From Janibacter massiliensis (GTDB lineage: Bacteria > Actinomycetota > Actinomycetes > Actinomycetales > Dermatophilaceae), in assembly GCF_900289115.1 (NCBI RefSeq), contig NZ_LT985196.1, forward strand, positions 298,741 through 362,740: a DNA stretch of 64,000 nt, in the 5' to 3' direction. A program made the translations under genes and the position numbers. The notes below the pieces were generated by a model, which saw nothing but the letters and a program-made list of their open reading frames with translations, was not told where the DNA came from and ran no database searches. Below, piece by piece: positions 17,593 to 25,688 of this stretch. Numbering within the stretch: position 1 is the first letter of the stretch; every line of letters begins with the position of its first letter.

Positions 17593-17624
17593 GAGGGGCC
17601 CCGCCGGCGTCGGCAGGGCCCCTC
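17593..17624 (-). terminator. Strong hairpin downstream of the bS22 gene
   Basis: GAGGGGCCC (17593-17601) pairs with GGGCCCCTC (17616-17624); inside the loop GCCG pairs with CGGC, giving a long GC hairpin about 30 bp after the stop of the small ribosomal gene. There is no U-tract, typical of actinobacterial intrinsic terminators. Confidence 0.55.
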
Positions 17625-17655
17625 GCGCACGGCCCCGGTCAGGCGGGGCGGCGGG

Positions 17656-17754
17656 TCACTTCTTGTTGCGGCGCTGGTGGCGGGTCTTGCGCAGCAGCTT
17701 GCGGTGCTTCTTCTTCGCCATGCGCTTGCGCCGCTTCTTGATGACAGAACCCAT
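17656..17754 (-). CDS. 30S ribosomal protein bS22 (AURKAIP1/COX24 domain mini-protein)
   Basis: A 32-residue, extremely basic protein beginning [19 protein letters not shown] and ending RRNKK. It matches the actinobacterial small-subunit protein bS22, first seen in mycobacterial ribosomes and long annotated as a COX24/AURKAIP1-domain hypothetical. It lies between the SDR gene and the small HTH gene exactly as Rv0500B does. It is short enough to be missed by length-filtered gene finders. Confidence 0.93.
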   Translation of the reverse strand: MGSVIKKRRKRMAKKKHRKLLRKTRHQRRNKK

Positions 17755-17825
17755 GCGTGTCCCTCGATCGTTCGGTGGTGGTCCGGGCTGCGCCGCCGGT
17801 GCCGGCGACGAAGGTCAGACCGGCA

Positions 17826-17855
17826 ATCGTACTCGCGGACCGCGACGGGGCCGAA
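17826..17855 (-). promoter_or_regulatory. Candidate promoter for the bS22 gene
   Basis: Minus-strand TTCGGC (17855-17850) and TACGAT (17831-17826) are separated by 18 bp, about 70 bp before the bS22 start. The -10 is reasonable and the -35 poor. Confidence 0.3.
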
Positions 17856-17864
17856 TCCGACCGC

Positions 17865-18065
17865 TCAGGCAGTCTCGACGAACGAGCCGCGCAGGTACTG
17901 GTGGACGGCGTCCTCGGGGACCCGGAAGGACCGCCCGACCCGGACGGCGGGCAGCTCTCCGGCGTGGACCATCCGGTACACCGTCATCTTCGAGACACGC
18001 ATGATCGAGGCGACCTCCGCGACCGTGAGGAACTTGACCTCGGCGAGCTGACGCTCCTGCGACAT
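17865..18065 (-). CDS. Small MerR/excisionase-type helix-turn-helix protein
   Basis: A 66-residue DNA-binding protein: FLTVAEVASIMRVSKMTVYR forms the helix-turn-helix, then MVHAGELPAVRVGRSFRVPEDAVHQYL, the wing typical of excisionase/BldC-like single-domain proteins. It matches the conserved actinobacterial protein next to bS22 (Rv0500A in M. tuberculosis). Despite the excisionase label there is no integrase or attachment site nearby; it is a chromosomal regulator. ATG at 18065; the frame is open further upstream, but only this start gives the family N-terminus. Confidence 0.85.
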   Translation of the reverse strand: MSQERQLAEVKFLTVAEVASIMRVSKMTVYRMVHAGELPAVRVGRSFRVPEDAVHQYLRGSFVETA

Positions 18066-18243
18066 GGACGACCTCGGGCTTCTACCTGCGTGCAGCCCGG
18101 ACGGTCCGCCGGTGGACTTCTGCATGCGTGCAGGCGCAACCATAGGGGTTCCTGTGACGGCTGGGAAGTCGAACGGAGGAAACGATCAGGTCACGTCCAG
18201 CCGACACGCCGGTAACGCCGAAAGTGATCCGCTGGGGCGTCGA

Positions 18244-19446
18244 TCAACCGAAGTACGGGTCCATGCCGTGGAGCGGGAAGACGCTCTGGCGCGTCGCCAT
18301 GATGGCCCGGTCGACCTCGCTGTGCGGGTTGTACCCCATCTCCCACGGCTGGACCCAGATCGGCCACTCCCCCGGCGGCAGGTCGCCCATCCGGGTGGGC
18401 GCGTCCTGGTCCGTGAGCTCGTGGACCTGGTCGCGCCAGGCCTGAGGGGTCGGGGTCGAGACGTGGATCGGCTCGTGCCGGCTGCCGGCCCCGAGGTGGG
18501 CCCAGCTCCGCGGGACTCCCTGGACGACCTCGTCCCCGCCGCCACCGACGGCGATCCACCGGCCGCCCGCGGCCTCGTGCGCCAGCCGGTGCAGCACGTC
18601 CATGGCGTACCGCTGCGCGTCGACGGAGATCGCGAGATGGGCGAGCGGGTCGTCCATGTGGCTGTCGCAGCCGTGCTGGGTGACGAGGACCTGCGGGGCG
18701 AAGTCGCGCACGACCTGCCCGACCGTCGACTGGATCGCGCGCAGCCACTGGCTGTCGGTCGTCCCCGGCGGCAGCGCGACGTTGAGCGCGGTGCCCTCGG
18801 CGCCGGCGCCGCCGATGTCCCCCGGCCAGCCCGTGCCGGGAAAGAGGGTCCGGCCGTTCTGGTGGACCGAACAGGTGAGGACGCGGGGGTCGTCCCAGAA
18901 GATCTTCTCGACGCCGTCCCCGTGATGGACGTCGACGTCGACGTACGCGACCCGCTCGACTCCCTGGTCGAGGAGCCACTGGATGCCGATGGCGACGTCG
19001 TTGTAGACGCAGAATCCCGACGCCCTGTCGGGCATCGCGTGGTGCATGCCGCCGGTGAAGTTCACCGCGTGCTCGGTCGCGCCGGTCCACACCCGCTCCG
19101 CGGCTATCCGGGTGCCGGCGGCCAAGCGCGCCGACGCCTCGTGCATCCCACGGAACACCGGGACGTCCTCGGTCCCCAGCCCGCGAGCGGGGTCGGCGCC
19201 GTGCTCGGGGTCCTCCGAGGCCCGGCGTACCGCCGCGATGTAGTCGCGGTCGTGGACGGTCGCGAGGAGGTCGTCGTCGGCGACGCCCGGGTCGATCACC
19301 TCGATGCCGTCGAAGACGCCGAACGACTCGCAGAGCCGGGCGGTGAGGTCGATCCGGATGGGCGCCATGGGATGGCCGTCGCCGAAGTCGTACCGGGTGA
19401 ACTCCGGTCCCCAGATGACGCAGGTGCGGGCGGGCATGCGCGTCAC
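18244..19446 (-). CDS. Acetoin utilisation protein AcuC / histone deacetylase-family protein
   Basis: Zinc-dependent class I-type deacetylase of about 400 residues. The fold is marked by GGMHHAMPDRASGFCVYND (catalytic His pair and channel), DVDVHHGDGVE (zinc Asp and His) and the later TQHGCDSHMDDPLAHL and GGGGDEV segments. In Bacillus, AcuC deacetylates acetyl-CoA synthetase; no acuAB or acs gene is near here, so the target is unknown. GTG at 19446 follows GGAG closely; an ATG at 19437 is an equally good start. Upstream neighbours are a GNAT gene and proC. Confidence 0.88.
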   Translation of the reverse strand: MTRMPARTCVIWGPEFTRYDFGDGHPMAPIRIDLTARLCESFGVFDGIEVIDPGVADDDLLATVHDRDYIAAVRRASEDPEHGADPARGLGTEDVPVFRGMHEASARLAAGTRIAAERVWTGATEHAVNFTGGMHHAMPDRASGFCVYNDVAIGIQWLLDQGVERVAYVDVDVHHGDGVEKIFWDDPRVLTCSVHQNGRTLFPGTGWPGDIGGAGAEGTALNVALPPGTTDSQWLRAIQSTVGQVVRDFAPQVLVTQHGCDSHMDDPLAHLAISVDAQRYAMDVLHRLAHEAAGGRWIAVGGGGDEVVQGVPRSWAHLGAGSRHEPIHVSTPTPQAWRDQVHELTDQDAPTRMGDLPPGEWPIWVQPWEMGYNPHSEVDRAIMATRQSVFPLHGMDPYFG

Positions 19447-19518
19447 GCTACTCCGGGAGCCGGCCCGGCAGGTGTCTCCGACGCGTGCGTCGCCCGGGCG
19501 CGGTGGTGCCCGGGCGCG

Positions 19519-20070
19519 TCAGCCGAGCGCGAGGACGAAGCGCGACTCCTCCTCGCCCTCGATCTGCTCGTCGCCCGGGACCGGGGCGTCGCCGCCCATG
19601 GCGCGTCGGTCGTCGGTCGGCCGGAAGCCGAACGAGCTGGCGAACGCGACGGCCCGTCCGTTGTCCGTGCCGACCCAGTACGAGAGCTGGCGCATGCCGT
19701 CGGCGAGCGCCCGCTGGGCGCCCTCACGGACGAGGGCGGCGGCCACGGACCGACCACGCCACTCCGGAGTCACCCACAGGCCGAAGAGCTCGCCGGTGGC
19801 CGGCTCGTCGTCGGTCGAGTCGTCCCCGACGGAGACGACCCCGACGACCTGCCCGTCGACCTCGGCGAGGAGGCGGCGGGAGCGGTTCATCCGGGAGCGC
19901 CAGAACTCCTCGTCGTACTCGGCCTCGTCCTCGAGGTCGGCGGCGAAGGCCTCGGGCGATTCCTTGAGAGCGCGCAGCCGGACCTCGCGGTACGTCGCCC
20001 ACTCGTCCTCGGCGAGCGTGCGCACCTCGATCACTGGCCGTCCCTGCTCGGCGGTGTCGTTCTCGGACAT
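19519..20070 (-). CDS. GNAT-family N-acetyltransferase
   Basis: A single-domain GCN5-related acetyltransferase of 183 residues. Visible features are the N-terminal beta strand IEVRTLAEDEWATYREVRLRAL in two parts, the central LFGLWVTPEWRGRSVAAALV segment with the acetyl-CoA pyrophosphate loop (RGRSVAA), and NGRAVAFASSFGFRPT. Substrate unknown. ATG at 20070 (MSENDT) chosen; an ATG at 20106 would add a Pro-rich leader. It could pair functionally with the neighbouring deacetylase as an acetylation/deacetylation couple, but this is only positional inference. Confidence 0.8.
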   Translation of the reverse strand: MSENDTAEQGRPVIEVRTLAEDEWATYREVRLRALKESPEAFAADLEDEAEYDEEFWRSRMNRSRRLLAEVDGQVVGVVSVGDDSTDDEPATGELFGLWVTPEWRGRSVAAALVREGAQRALADGMRQLSYWVGTDNGRAVAFASSFGFRPTDDRRAMGGDAPVPGDEQIEGEEESRFVLALG

Positions 20071-20171
20071 ACGGTCACTGTCCCACGTCGGGGGGTGAGG
20101 TGGCACGTCCGGGGAGCCTCGGTCACCGAGAGTTCACGCCGCTGTGAGCCGTCTCACGCGGCGGGCGCCGA

Positions 20172-20990
20172 TCAGTCCTCGTTGGCGGCGGCGATCTCCT
20201 CCGACCGGTCGACGTTGGCGCGCATCGCGGTGAGGAAAGCGGCATTGAGACCGTACTCCTCGAGCTCGCGCAGGGCGGCCGCGGTGGTGCCGCCCGGCGA
20301 GGTCACCTGCTCGCGCAGGATCGTCGGGTGCTCGCCGGTCTCCTCGAGCATCGCCGCCGCGCCGCGGAGGGTCTGCACGGCCAGGCGGGTCGCGGTCGGC
20401 CGGGGCAGCCCGAGGAGGACACCGCCGTCGACGAGGGCCTCGACGACCGCGAAGACGTACGCCGGGCCGGACCCCGACAGCGCCGTGACGGCGTTCAGCT
20501 GGGCCTCGGGGACCTCGACGACCAGGCCGGTGCCGGCGAGCAGGTCGGCGACGGTGGCGGCGTGCTCGGCCGTCGCGTGGGCGCCGCGACTCGTCGCCGC
20601 GGCACCGGCACCGACGAGCGCCGGGGTGTTCGGCATGACCCGGACGACGGGGGTGCCCGCGGGCAGGTCCCGCTCGAGGGTGTCGGTCGTGAGGCCGGCG
20701 ACGACGGACACGACGAGCGCGCCGTCGCTCAGATGGGGGGCCAGTGCGCGCAGGACGCCCGGGGCGTGGTGCGGCTTGACGGCGACGACGTGGATGGCGG
20801 CCGCAGCGACGTCGGCGAGCGCGTCGGGGCCGACCACCGCCACCCCGTACCGCTGCCTCAGGAGGTCGGCGCGCTCCGAGGATGCCTCGACCACGCTTAT
20901 CTCGTCCGGGCTGCTCGAGCCCCGCAGGATGCCGGCGAGGATCGCCCCGCCCATCATCCCGCCGCCGTGCAGGGCGATCCGTGTGCTCAT
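20172..20990 (-). CDS. proC: Pyrroline-5-carboxylate reductase
   Basis: Last step of proline synthesis, reducing P5C with NAD(P)H. The 272-residue product starts MSTRIALHGGGMMGGAIL (Rossmann loop) and has VMPNTPALVGAGA, ALSGSGPAYVFA and the signature TSPGGTTAAALRELE. Length is standard. Its start lies 8 bp after the proline dehydrogenase stop on the same strand, so the two oppose each other metabolically within one transcript. Holds the Rv0500 position in the conserved cluster. Confidence 0.95.
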   Translation of the reverse strand: MSTRIALHGGGMMGGAILAGILRGSSSPDEISVVEASSERADLLRQRYGVAVVGPDALADVAAAAIHVVAVKPHHAPGVLRALAPHLSDGALVVSVVAGLTTDTLERDLPAGTPVVRVMPNTPALVGAGAAATSRGAHATAEHAATVADLLAGTGLVVEVPEAQLNAVTALSGSGPAYVFAVVEALVDGGVLLGLPRPTATRLAVQTLRGAAAMLEETGEHPTILREQVTSPGGTTAAALRELEEYGLNAAFLTAMRANVDRSEEIAAANED

Positions 20991-20998
20991 GGTGCTCC

Positions 20999-21856
20999 TC
21001 AGCTCTCGTCGATGATCGGCGCCGAGCGGGGTCGGACCGAACGCCACACCGCCTGGACGCCCGCCCGGGGGCGCTCGGCCATCCGCTCGCGGACGTAGGG
21101 CCGCCACCGCGGACCGTAGGGCACGAGGACCCGCAGCTGCTGACCGGCGTCGGCGATCCGTCGCTGCTCGTCGGCCCGCACCCCGAGCGGGAGGGTGTAC
21201 TCGAACGTCGCCGGGTCGCGGTCGTGGAGCGCGGCGACGCTGCCGGTGACGTCGATGAGGCGCTGCTGCCACGTCGCCACCGCGAGGTAGCCGGGGGCGG
21301 GCACGAGGGCTCGCAGGCAGCGGGCGAACGCGAGATCGATCTCGTTCGGGTCCTGCCAGGCGACCGAGCGCGGGGCGGACTCCGTGCGGCGCAGCAGGCG
21401 GACCCGGGCGCCCTGCTCCGCGAGCTCGAGGCAGTCCCGGTCGCTGCGGTGCAGGCTGGCGTCGATCGCGACCCCGATCGTCTCGTGCTCCCGGCGGACC
21501 CCCTCGGCGAGGGCGAGCAGGTCGTCGACGTCGCGGTGGCCCACCGGGGAGAGCGTCACCGTCACGTCGGCCCGCGCGGCGTGGCCGACGATCGTCGCGA
21601 CCTCCTGGACGGTGAGGCCGGCCGCGGACAGCGTGAGGTCGAAGGCGCGCGGACCGGGCAGCGGGTTGGCCGCGAGCGCCGGGAGGGTGCCCATGAGGTG
21701 GGCGGCGAAGCGGTCGGTGTCCTCGGCGGTGAGCGGGAGCAGCGCGGTCATCCGGTTCGTCTCACGCAGCCGCGCCGCGACGGCGATCGCGTCGCGGACC
21801 TCGGGCCCGGCGACGAAGCGCGCGGCGACGGAGCTCGGGATCGACACGGCCGTCAC
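20999..21856 (-). CDS. Proline dehydrogenase family protein
   Basis: FAD-dependent oxidation of proline to P5C. The 285-residue protein is a compact TIM barrel of the monofunctional type. Its best marks are at the C-terminus: FEYTLPLGVRADEQRRI, then LRVLVPYGPRWRPYVRERM followed by AERP, matching the substrate-binding RR and Tyr block of PutA/PRODH. No P5C dehydrogenase gene is adjacent. The start is unsettled between GTG at 21856 and GTG at 21847. It sits 8 bp before proC, which is unusual. Confidence 0.8.
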   Translation of the reverse strand: MTAVSIPSSVAARFVAGPEVRDAIAVAARLRETNRMTALLPLTAEDTDRFAAHLMGTLPALAANPLPGPRAFDLTLSAAGLTVQEVATIVGHAARADVTVTLSPVGHRDVDDLLALAEGVRREHETIGVAIDASLHRSDRDCLELAEQGARVRLLRRTESAPRSVAWQDPNEIDLAFARCLRALVPAPGYLAVATWQQRLIDVTGSVAALHDRDPATFEYTLPLGVRADEQRRIADAGQQLRVLVPYGPRWRPYVRERMAERPRAGVQAVWRSVRPRSAPIIDES

Positions 21857-21929
21857 CCTATGCCGTGACGTCCGGCACCCGCATGGAGAAGGCCCTGGAC
21901 CGGATGGTCCACGCGGCCTGGTTCCCGGC

Positions 21930-22763
21930 TCACGACGTGGACCGGGCCAGACCCGCGGCCAGGTGGTCACGGGCGAAGGCGAGGGACTCCGCGAGGGCGG
22001 CCTCGCGCCCCGTCCGGTCCTGCCGCCGGGTCCCCACCTCGAGCGCGACCGCACCGGCGTAGCCGCTCTGCGCGATGTGCTCGAGGAACTCCGCGCACGG
22101 CTGGTTCCCCCGCCCCGGTGGGAGGTGCTCGTCCTTGAGGGTCGTCGAGCCCGAGCCGTCCGCGAGGTGGACGTGGGCCAGCCGGTCGCCGAGGGCGTGG
22201 ACCATCGCCATCGCGTCGCTGCGCGCGGTCGCCGTGTGGGACAGGTCCATCGTCACGTGGTCGTACGGCTGCGGCACCGGGTCCCAGTGCGGCAGGTACG
22301 CCTGGACGGTGCCGCGCCCGGCCGTCCACGGGAACATGTTCTCGACGGCCAGGCACAACCCGCTGTCGTGCTCACGGGTCGCCACGCCGTCGACGAAGTG
22401 CTCGGCGTACGCCTTCTGCCACCGGAAGGGCGGGTGGAGGACGACGACCGTCGCGCCCACCTCCTGGGCGAGCTCGATGGAGCGGTCGACCTTGCCCCAC
22501 GGGTCGATGCCCATGACGCGCTGCGTGAGCAGGAGGGTCGGTGCGTGGATCGAGTGGACGGGGACGCCGTGCTCCTCGACGAGCTGCCGCAGCCGGGTCG
22601 CGTCCTGCGTGGCCGGGTCCGTCCACACCATGACCTCGATGCCGTCGTACCCCAGTCGGGCGGCGAGCGAGAACGCCACCTCCGCACTGGCCGGGTAGAC
22701 CGAGGCCGTCGAGAGGGTGACGGCGATGTCGGCTCCGGGGATGCCGTGGGCGGGCGCGGGCAT
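21930..22763 (-). CDS. Sugar phosphate isomerase/epimerase-like TIM-barrel protein
   Basis: AP endonuclease family 2/xylose isomerase-like TIM barrel of 277 residues. Blocks include LGYDGIEVMVWTDP, VHSIHAPTLLLT, VVVLHPPFRWQ, CLAVENMFPW, HVHLADGSG and DEHLPPGRGN, supplying the His/Glu/Asp metal ligands of the fold. It is the Rv0498-like conserved protein between ppx and proC in many actinobacteria. Substrate unknown. ATG at 22763. Confidence 0.85.
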   Translation of the reverse strand: MPAPAHGIPGADIAVTLSTASVYPASAEVAFSLAARLGYDGIEVMVWTDPATQDATRLRQLVEEHGVPVHSIHAPTLLLTQRVMGIDPWGKVDRSIELAQEVGATVVVLHPPFRWQKAYAEHFVDGVATREHDSGLCLAVENMFPWTAGRGTVQAYLPHWDPVPQPYDHVTMDLSHTATARSDAMAMVHALGDRLAHVHLADGSGSTTLKDEHLPPGRGNQPCAEFLEHIAQSGYAGAVALEVGTRRQDRTGREAALAESLAFARDHLAAGLARSTS

Positions 22764-22822
22764 GGGATCGAGCGTACGACGGGGGTCGGGCCCACCTCGG
22801 GGGCGCGGTCCCGGCCGGTCCC

Positions 22823-23758
22823 TCAGTCGGGGATGTTCATCCGGTCGAGCCGGCGGAGGATGACGCCCTCGCGCAGCGCCCACGGGCAGATCTCGAGCTC
22901 CTCGACGCCCAGGAGGTCCATCGCGGCCTCGGCGACGATCGCACCGGCGAGGCTCTGCGCCGCGCGGGACTCGCTGATCCCCGGCAGCTCGGCGCGCTCG
23001 GCGGCGGTGAGGCCGGCGAGCCGGGAGATCGTCGAGCTGACGTCGCTCGCGCGGAGGATCCGCGGGACGTAGGGGCCCTCGCCGCTGGGTGCGGCGCCGT
23101 TGAGCCGAGCCAGGGTGCGCATCGTCTTGCTCGTGCCGACGACGTGGTCGACCTTTCCCGCACGGGCGATGTCCCGGATCTCGCTCGCGATCGTCGCCCG
23201 GGCGTGCTTGCGGGCGGCCTTGACCTGGGCGGCGTCCGGCGGGTCGCCTGCGAGTAGGTCGCGCGTGACCCGCCCGGCGCCGAGCGGGAGGGAGATGGCG
23301 ACGTCGGGGTCCTCGTCGATGCCGACGGCGATCTCGAGCGAGCCGCCGCCGATGTCGATGACGAGCAGTCGTCCGCTGCTCCAGCCGAACCACCGGCGGA
23401 CGGCGAGGAAGGTCAGCCGCGACTCCATCTCGCCCGAGAGCACGCGCAGCTCGACCCCCGTGCGATCACGGACCGCCTCGAGGACCTCGGCACCGTTGGG
23501 GGCCTCGCGGATCGCCGACGTGGCGAACGCGACGACCTCCTCGACGCCCCGCTCCTCGGCGACCTCCAAGCACTCGATGACGAACTCTGCGAGCCGGTCA
23601 CGCCCGCCGTCGGAGATGCGGCCGTCGTCCTCGACGTGCTCGGACAGCCGCAGCTCGATCTTGTGCGAGGTCGCCGGCAGCGGCTGGGCGCCGGGGTGGG
23701 CGTCGACGACGAGCAGGTGGACGGTGTTCGACCCGACGTCGATGACTCCCAGGCGCAT
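22823..23758 (-). CDS. Ppx/GppA-family exopolyphosphatase
   Basis: Actin-like ATPase-fold phosphatase of 311 residues hydrolysing polyphosphate and/or pppGpp. Motifs: [16 protein letters not shown] (phosphate 1), [25 protein letters not shown] (phosphate 2) and [12 protein letters not shown]. It has only the N-terminal two-domain core, like the short mycobacterial Ppx1 (Rv0496), without the C-terminal HD domain of E. coli Ppx. ATG at 23758 starts 46 bp from the divergent Cys-rich protein gene, so they share a short control region. Confidence 0.9.
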   Translation of the reverse strand: MRLGVIDVGSNTVHLLVVDAHPGAQPLPATSHKIELRLSEHVEDDGRISDGGRDRLAEFVIECLEVAEERGVEEVVAFATSAIREAPNGAEVLEAVRDRTGVELRVLSGEMESRLTFLAVRRWFGWSSGRLLVIDIGGGSLEIAVGIDEDPDVAISLPLGAGRVTRDLLAGDPPDAAQVKAARKHARATIASEIRDIARAGKVDHVVGTSKTMRTLARLNGAAPSGEGPYVPRILRASDVSSTISRLAGLTAAERAELPGISESRAAQSLAGAIVAEAAMDLLGVEELEICPWALREGVILRRLDRMNIPD

Positions 23759-23804
23759 GATCCCCAAGCGTAGAACGGCGCCGCGGCGTGCGTACTGTGG
23801 GCCG

Positions 23805-24593
23805 GTGACCGAGACCCCCCTCGACGCTCCCCGGACGTGGGTGGAGTTCGCGGATCCGGCAGACGAGGGCCAGCGGTTCCGGTGCGACCTGACGTGGCTG
23901 ACCTCCCGCTGGACGTGCGTCTTCGGGACCGGTTGCCACGGCATCGATGCCGAGCTGCCCGACTTCGGGTGCTGCGTGCTCGGCGCCCACTTCACCGACG
24001 ACGACGACGTCGAGCGGGTCGCGGCGGCGGCCGCGGAGCTGGGCCCCGACGAGTGGCAGCTGCGCCCGGAGGGTCGTCTCGCGCGGTCGACGTGGACCGA
24101 GAAGGAGGACGGCGCGCGCAAGACGCGGGTCGTCGACGGGGCGTGCATCTTCCTCAACAGACCGGGGTTTCCCGCGGGTGCCGGCTGCGCGCTGCACCAG
24201 CACGCCGGGCTCGTCGGCGTCGAGCCGCACACGGTGAAGCCGGACGTCTGCTGGCAGCTGCCGATCCGCCGGACCTACCGGGAGGTCGAGCTGCCCGACG
24301 GCACGGAGTACCTCGAGGTGAGCATCGGCGAGTACGACCGACGCGGCTGGGGGCCGGGCGGGCACGACCTCGACTGGTACTGCTCCGGCAGCCCGGATGC
24401 GCACGTCGCCGCCGACCCGGTGTACCTGACCGAGGGGCCGGGGCTGATCGAGCTCATGGGCCGGGCAGGGTACGACGTCCTCGTGCAGCACTGCGAGGCG
24501 CACCTGGCGCTCGTCGACGCAGCACGCGCCCGGCCCGGCGGGCGGCGTCTGCTGCCGCTGCTGGTGCACCCGGCGACCCTGGCGGCGCGGTAA
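23805..24593 (+). CDS. Cysteine-rich putative metal-binding protein (YkgJ/DUF3109-like)
   Basis: No firm family call. The 262-residue protein has a first cysteine set at residues 27, 38, 44, 56 and 57 ([16 protein letters not shown] and DFGCCVLG), then [38 protein letters not shown] and QHCEAH. The pattern of CC, then C-F-L, C-A-L-H and KP-x-x-C resembles the zinc- or iron-chelating YkgJ and DUF3109 groups, so a structural Fe or Zn site is plausible. GTG start at 23805. Function unknown; it shares a short divergent promoter region with ppx. Confidence 0.65.
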   Translation: MTETPLDAPRTWVEFADPADEGQRFRCDLTWLTSRWTCVFGTGCHGIDAELPDFGCCVLGAHFTDDDDVERVAAAAAELGPDEWQLRPEGRLARSTWTEKEDGARKTRVVDGACIFLNRPGFPAGAGCALHQHAGLVGVEPHTVKPDVCWQLPIRRTYREVELPDGTEYLEVSIGEYDRRGWGPGGHDLDWYCSGSPDAHVAADPVYLTEGPGLIELMGRAGYDVLVQHCEAHLALVDAARARPGGRRLLPLLVHPATLAAR

Positions 24594-24634
24594 CCCGGTC
24601 CCCCGAACCGGGCCTGGGCGGTGCCTGCCCGAAT

Positions 24635-24696
24635 CGCGACGGGTTTGGCGAGCCCCGCCCCGTTCGAACCCGTCGCGCTTCGCCAAACCCGTCGCG
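24635..24696. repeat. Inverted repeat with 17-bp perfect arms
   Basis: CGCGACGGGTTTGGCGA at 24635-24651 is the exact reverse complement of 24680-24696, separated by 28 bp. A partial third copy of the right arm (AACCCGTCGCG) sits inside the loop at 24667-24677. It occupies the 197-bp gap between two plus-strand genes. It could be a transcription terminator for the Cys-rich gene, but the repeat-within-loop layout looks more like a REP/PU-type dispersed palindrome. Confidence 0.6.
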
Positions 24697-24790
24697 GTTT
24701 CGACGTCCCCAGGGGCGCGCGCCCCCGCCAGCGATCCACAGCGTCACCGGTCCGCTCGCCCGCCTGCCCCCGGGCGGCGAGCCTGCGGAC

Positions 24791-25678
24791 GTGGACCCAC
24801 GCCTGACCCCGTTCCTCGACCTCCAACGCGGCCTCGTCCTGCGGCGGCAGGCGGAATCCGTCGGGGTGATGCCGGCCGACCTGGCGCGCCTCGTGCGGAC
24901 CGGGGAGATCGAGCGCGTGCGCCGCGGCGTCTTTGCGCGCCCGATCGTGGACGACGGGCCCGCGCGGCCCACCCTCGAGCTCGTCCGCCGGGTCCGCGCT
25001 GCGCTGATGACCCACCCGCAGGTCATCGCCACGCACCAGTCCGCCGCGGCGCTGCACGGGCTCCCGCTGTTCGACGTCGACCTTTCCGTCGTCGACCTGG
25101 CCGGAGCGATCAGCAGCACCACCCGCCGGGGCGACCTGCGTATCCGCCCGATGCCCCCGGGTGGGCCGTACCCGCAGCGGTTCGTCCCGCCTGCGCTCGC
25201 CTGTGTGCAGCTCGCCGCGTCCTCGCACGTCGCAGCGGTCGTGGCGATGGACGCCGCACTGAACCGGCGGCTGGTCACGCGCGCCGATCTCGACGCCGCG
25301 GCCGGTCTCCTGCCACGGGCCCGCCGCACCCGAGCTGCGGCGGCGGTCGGAGCGACCGACCCCGGGGCGGAGTCGGTCGGCGAGACCCGGACCCGTCTGG
25401 CGCTGCGCACCCTTGCCCGGCCGGTGCGATCCCAGGTCGAGCTGCGAGACGCGCGCGGGTTCGTCGGGCGGATCGACCTCATGGTCGAGCACGTCGTGGT
25501 CGAGTTCGACGGGGCGGTGAAGTACGAGGGTGCCGAGGGACGCCGCGCGCTGGTCGCGGAGAAGCGGCGAGAGGACCGGATCCGCGCCCTCGGCCATCCG
25601 GTCGTGCGAGTCACGTGGGGCGACCTGGCCGACCCCGCGCACTGGCTCGCCCGGGTCCATCGGCTGCTGCGGCGATAG
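24791..25678 (+). CDS. AbiEi-antitoxin-domain / DUF559-type protein
   Basis: A 295-residue protein with two parts. The N-terminal third has a winged-helix AbiEi-like domain (LARLVRTGEIERVRRGVF, then THQSAAALHGLPLF). The C-terminal third has a DUF559/Vsr-like nuclease fold: GFVGRIDLMVEHVVVEFDG, followed by K, E and the RRALGHPVVRVTW-type ending. Such proteins are common in actinobacteria and are labelled type IV toxin-antitoxin AbiEi family. No AbiEii-type nucleotidyltransferase toxin is adjacent, so it is an orphan and may be a repair or restriction-like nuclease instead. GTG at 24791. Confidence 0.75.
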   Translation: MDPRLTPFLDLQRGLVLRRQAESVGVMPADLARLVRTGEIERVRRGVFARPIVDDGPARPTLELVRRVRAALMTHPQVIATHQSAAALHGLPLFDVDLSVVDLAGAISSTTRRGDLRIRPMPPGGPYPQRFVPPALACVQLAASSHVAAVVAMDAALNRRLVTRADLDAAAGLLPRARRTRAAAAVGATDPGAESVGETRTRLALRTLARPVRSQVELRDARGFVGRIDLMVEHVVVEFDGAVKYEGAEGRRALVAEKRREDRIRALGHPVVRVTWGDLADPAHWLARVHRLLRR

Positions 25679-25688
25679 GGTCGGCGGC

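Noticed and set aside
17865-18065. Excisionase of a prophage or integrative element
   Set aside because: The small HTH protein resembles excisionase domains, but no integrase, att repeat or tRNA is near, and it sits in a conserved chromosomal position beside bS22.
18066-18243. tRNA or small RNA gene in the 178-bp gap
   Set aside because: No cloverleaf or strong stem is found; two short TGCGTGCAG direct repeats are the only feature.
18064-21015. A 983-codon open frame antisense to the deacetylase, GNAT and proC genes
   Set aside because: Low-complexity Arg/Asp/Gly/Val composition, covers three well-identified genes on the other strand and shows no domain. It is a by-product of high GC in the third codon position.
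24791-25678. Type IV toxin-antitoxin locus
   Set aside because: The expected AbiEii nucleotidyltransferase is absent from both sides; recorded as an orphan instead.
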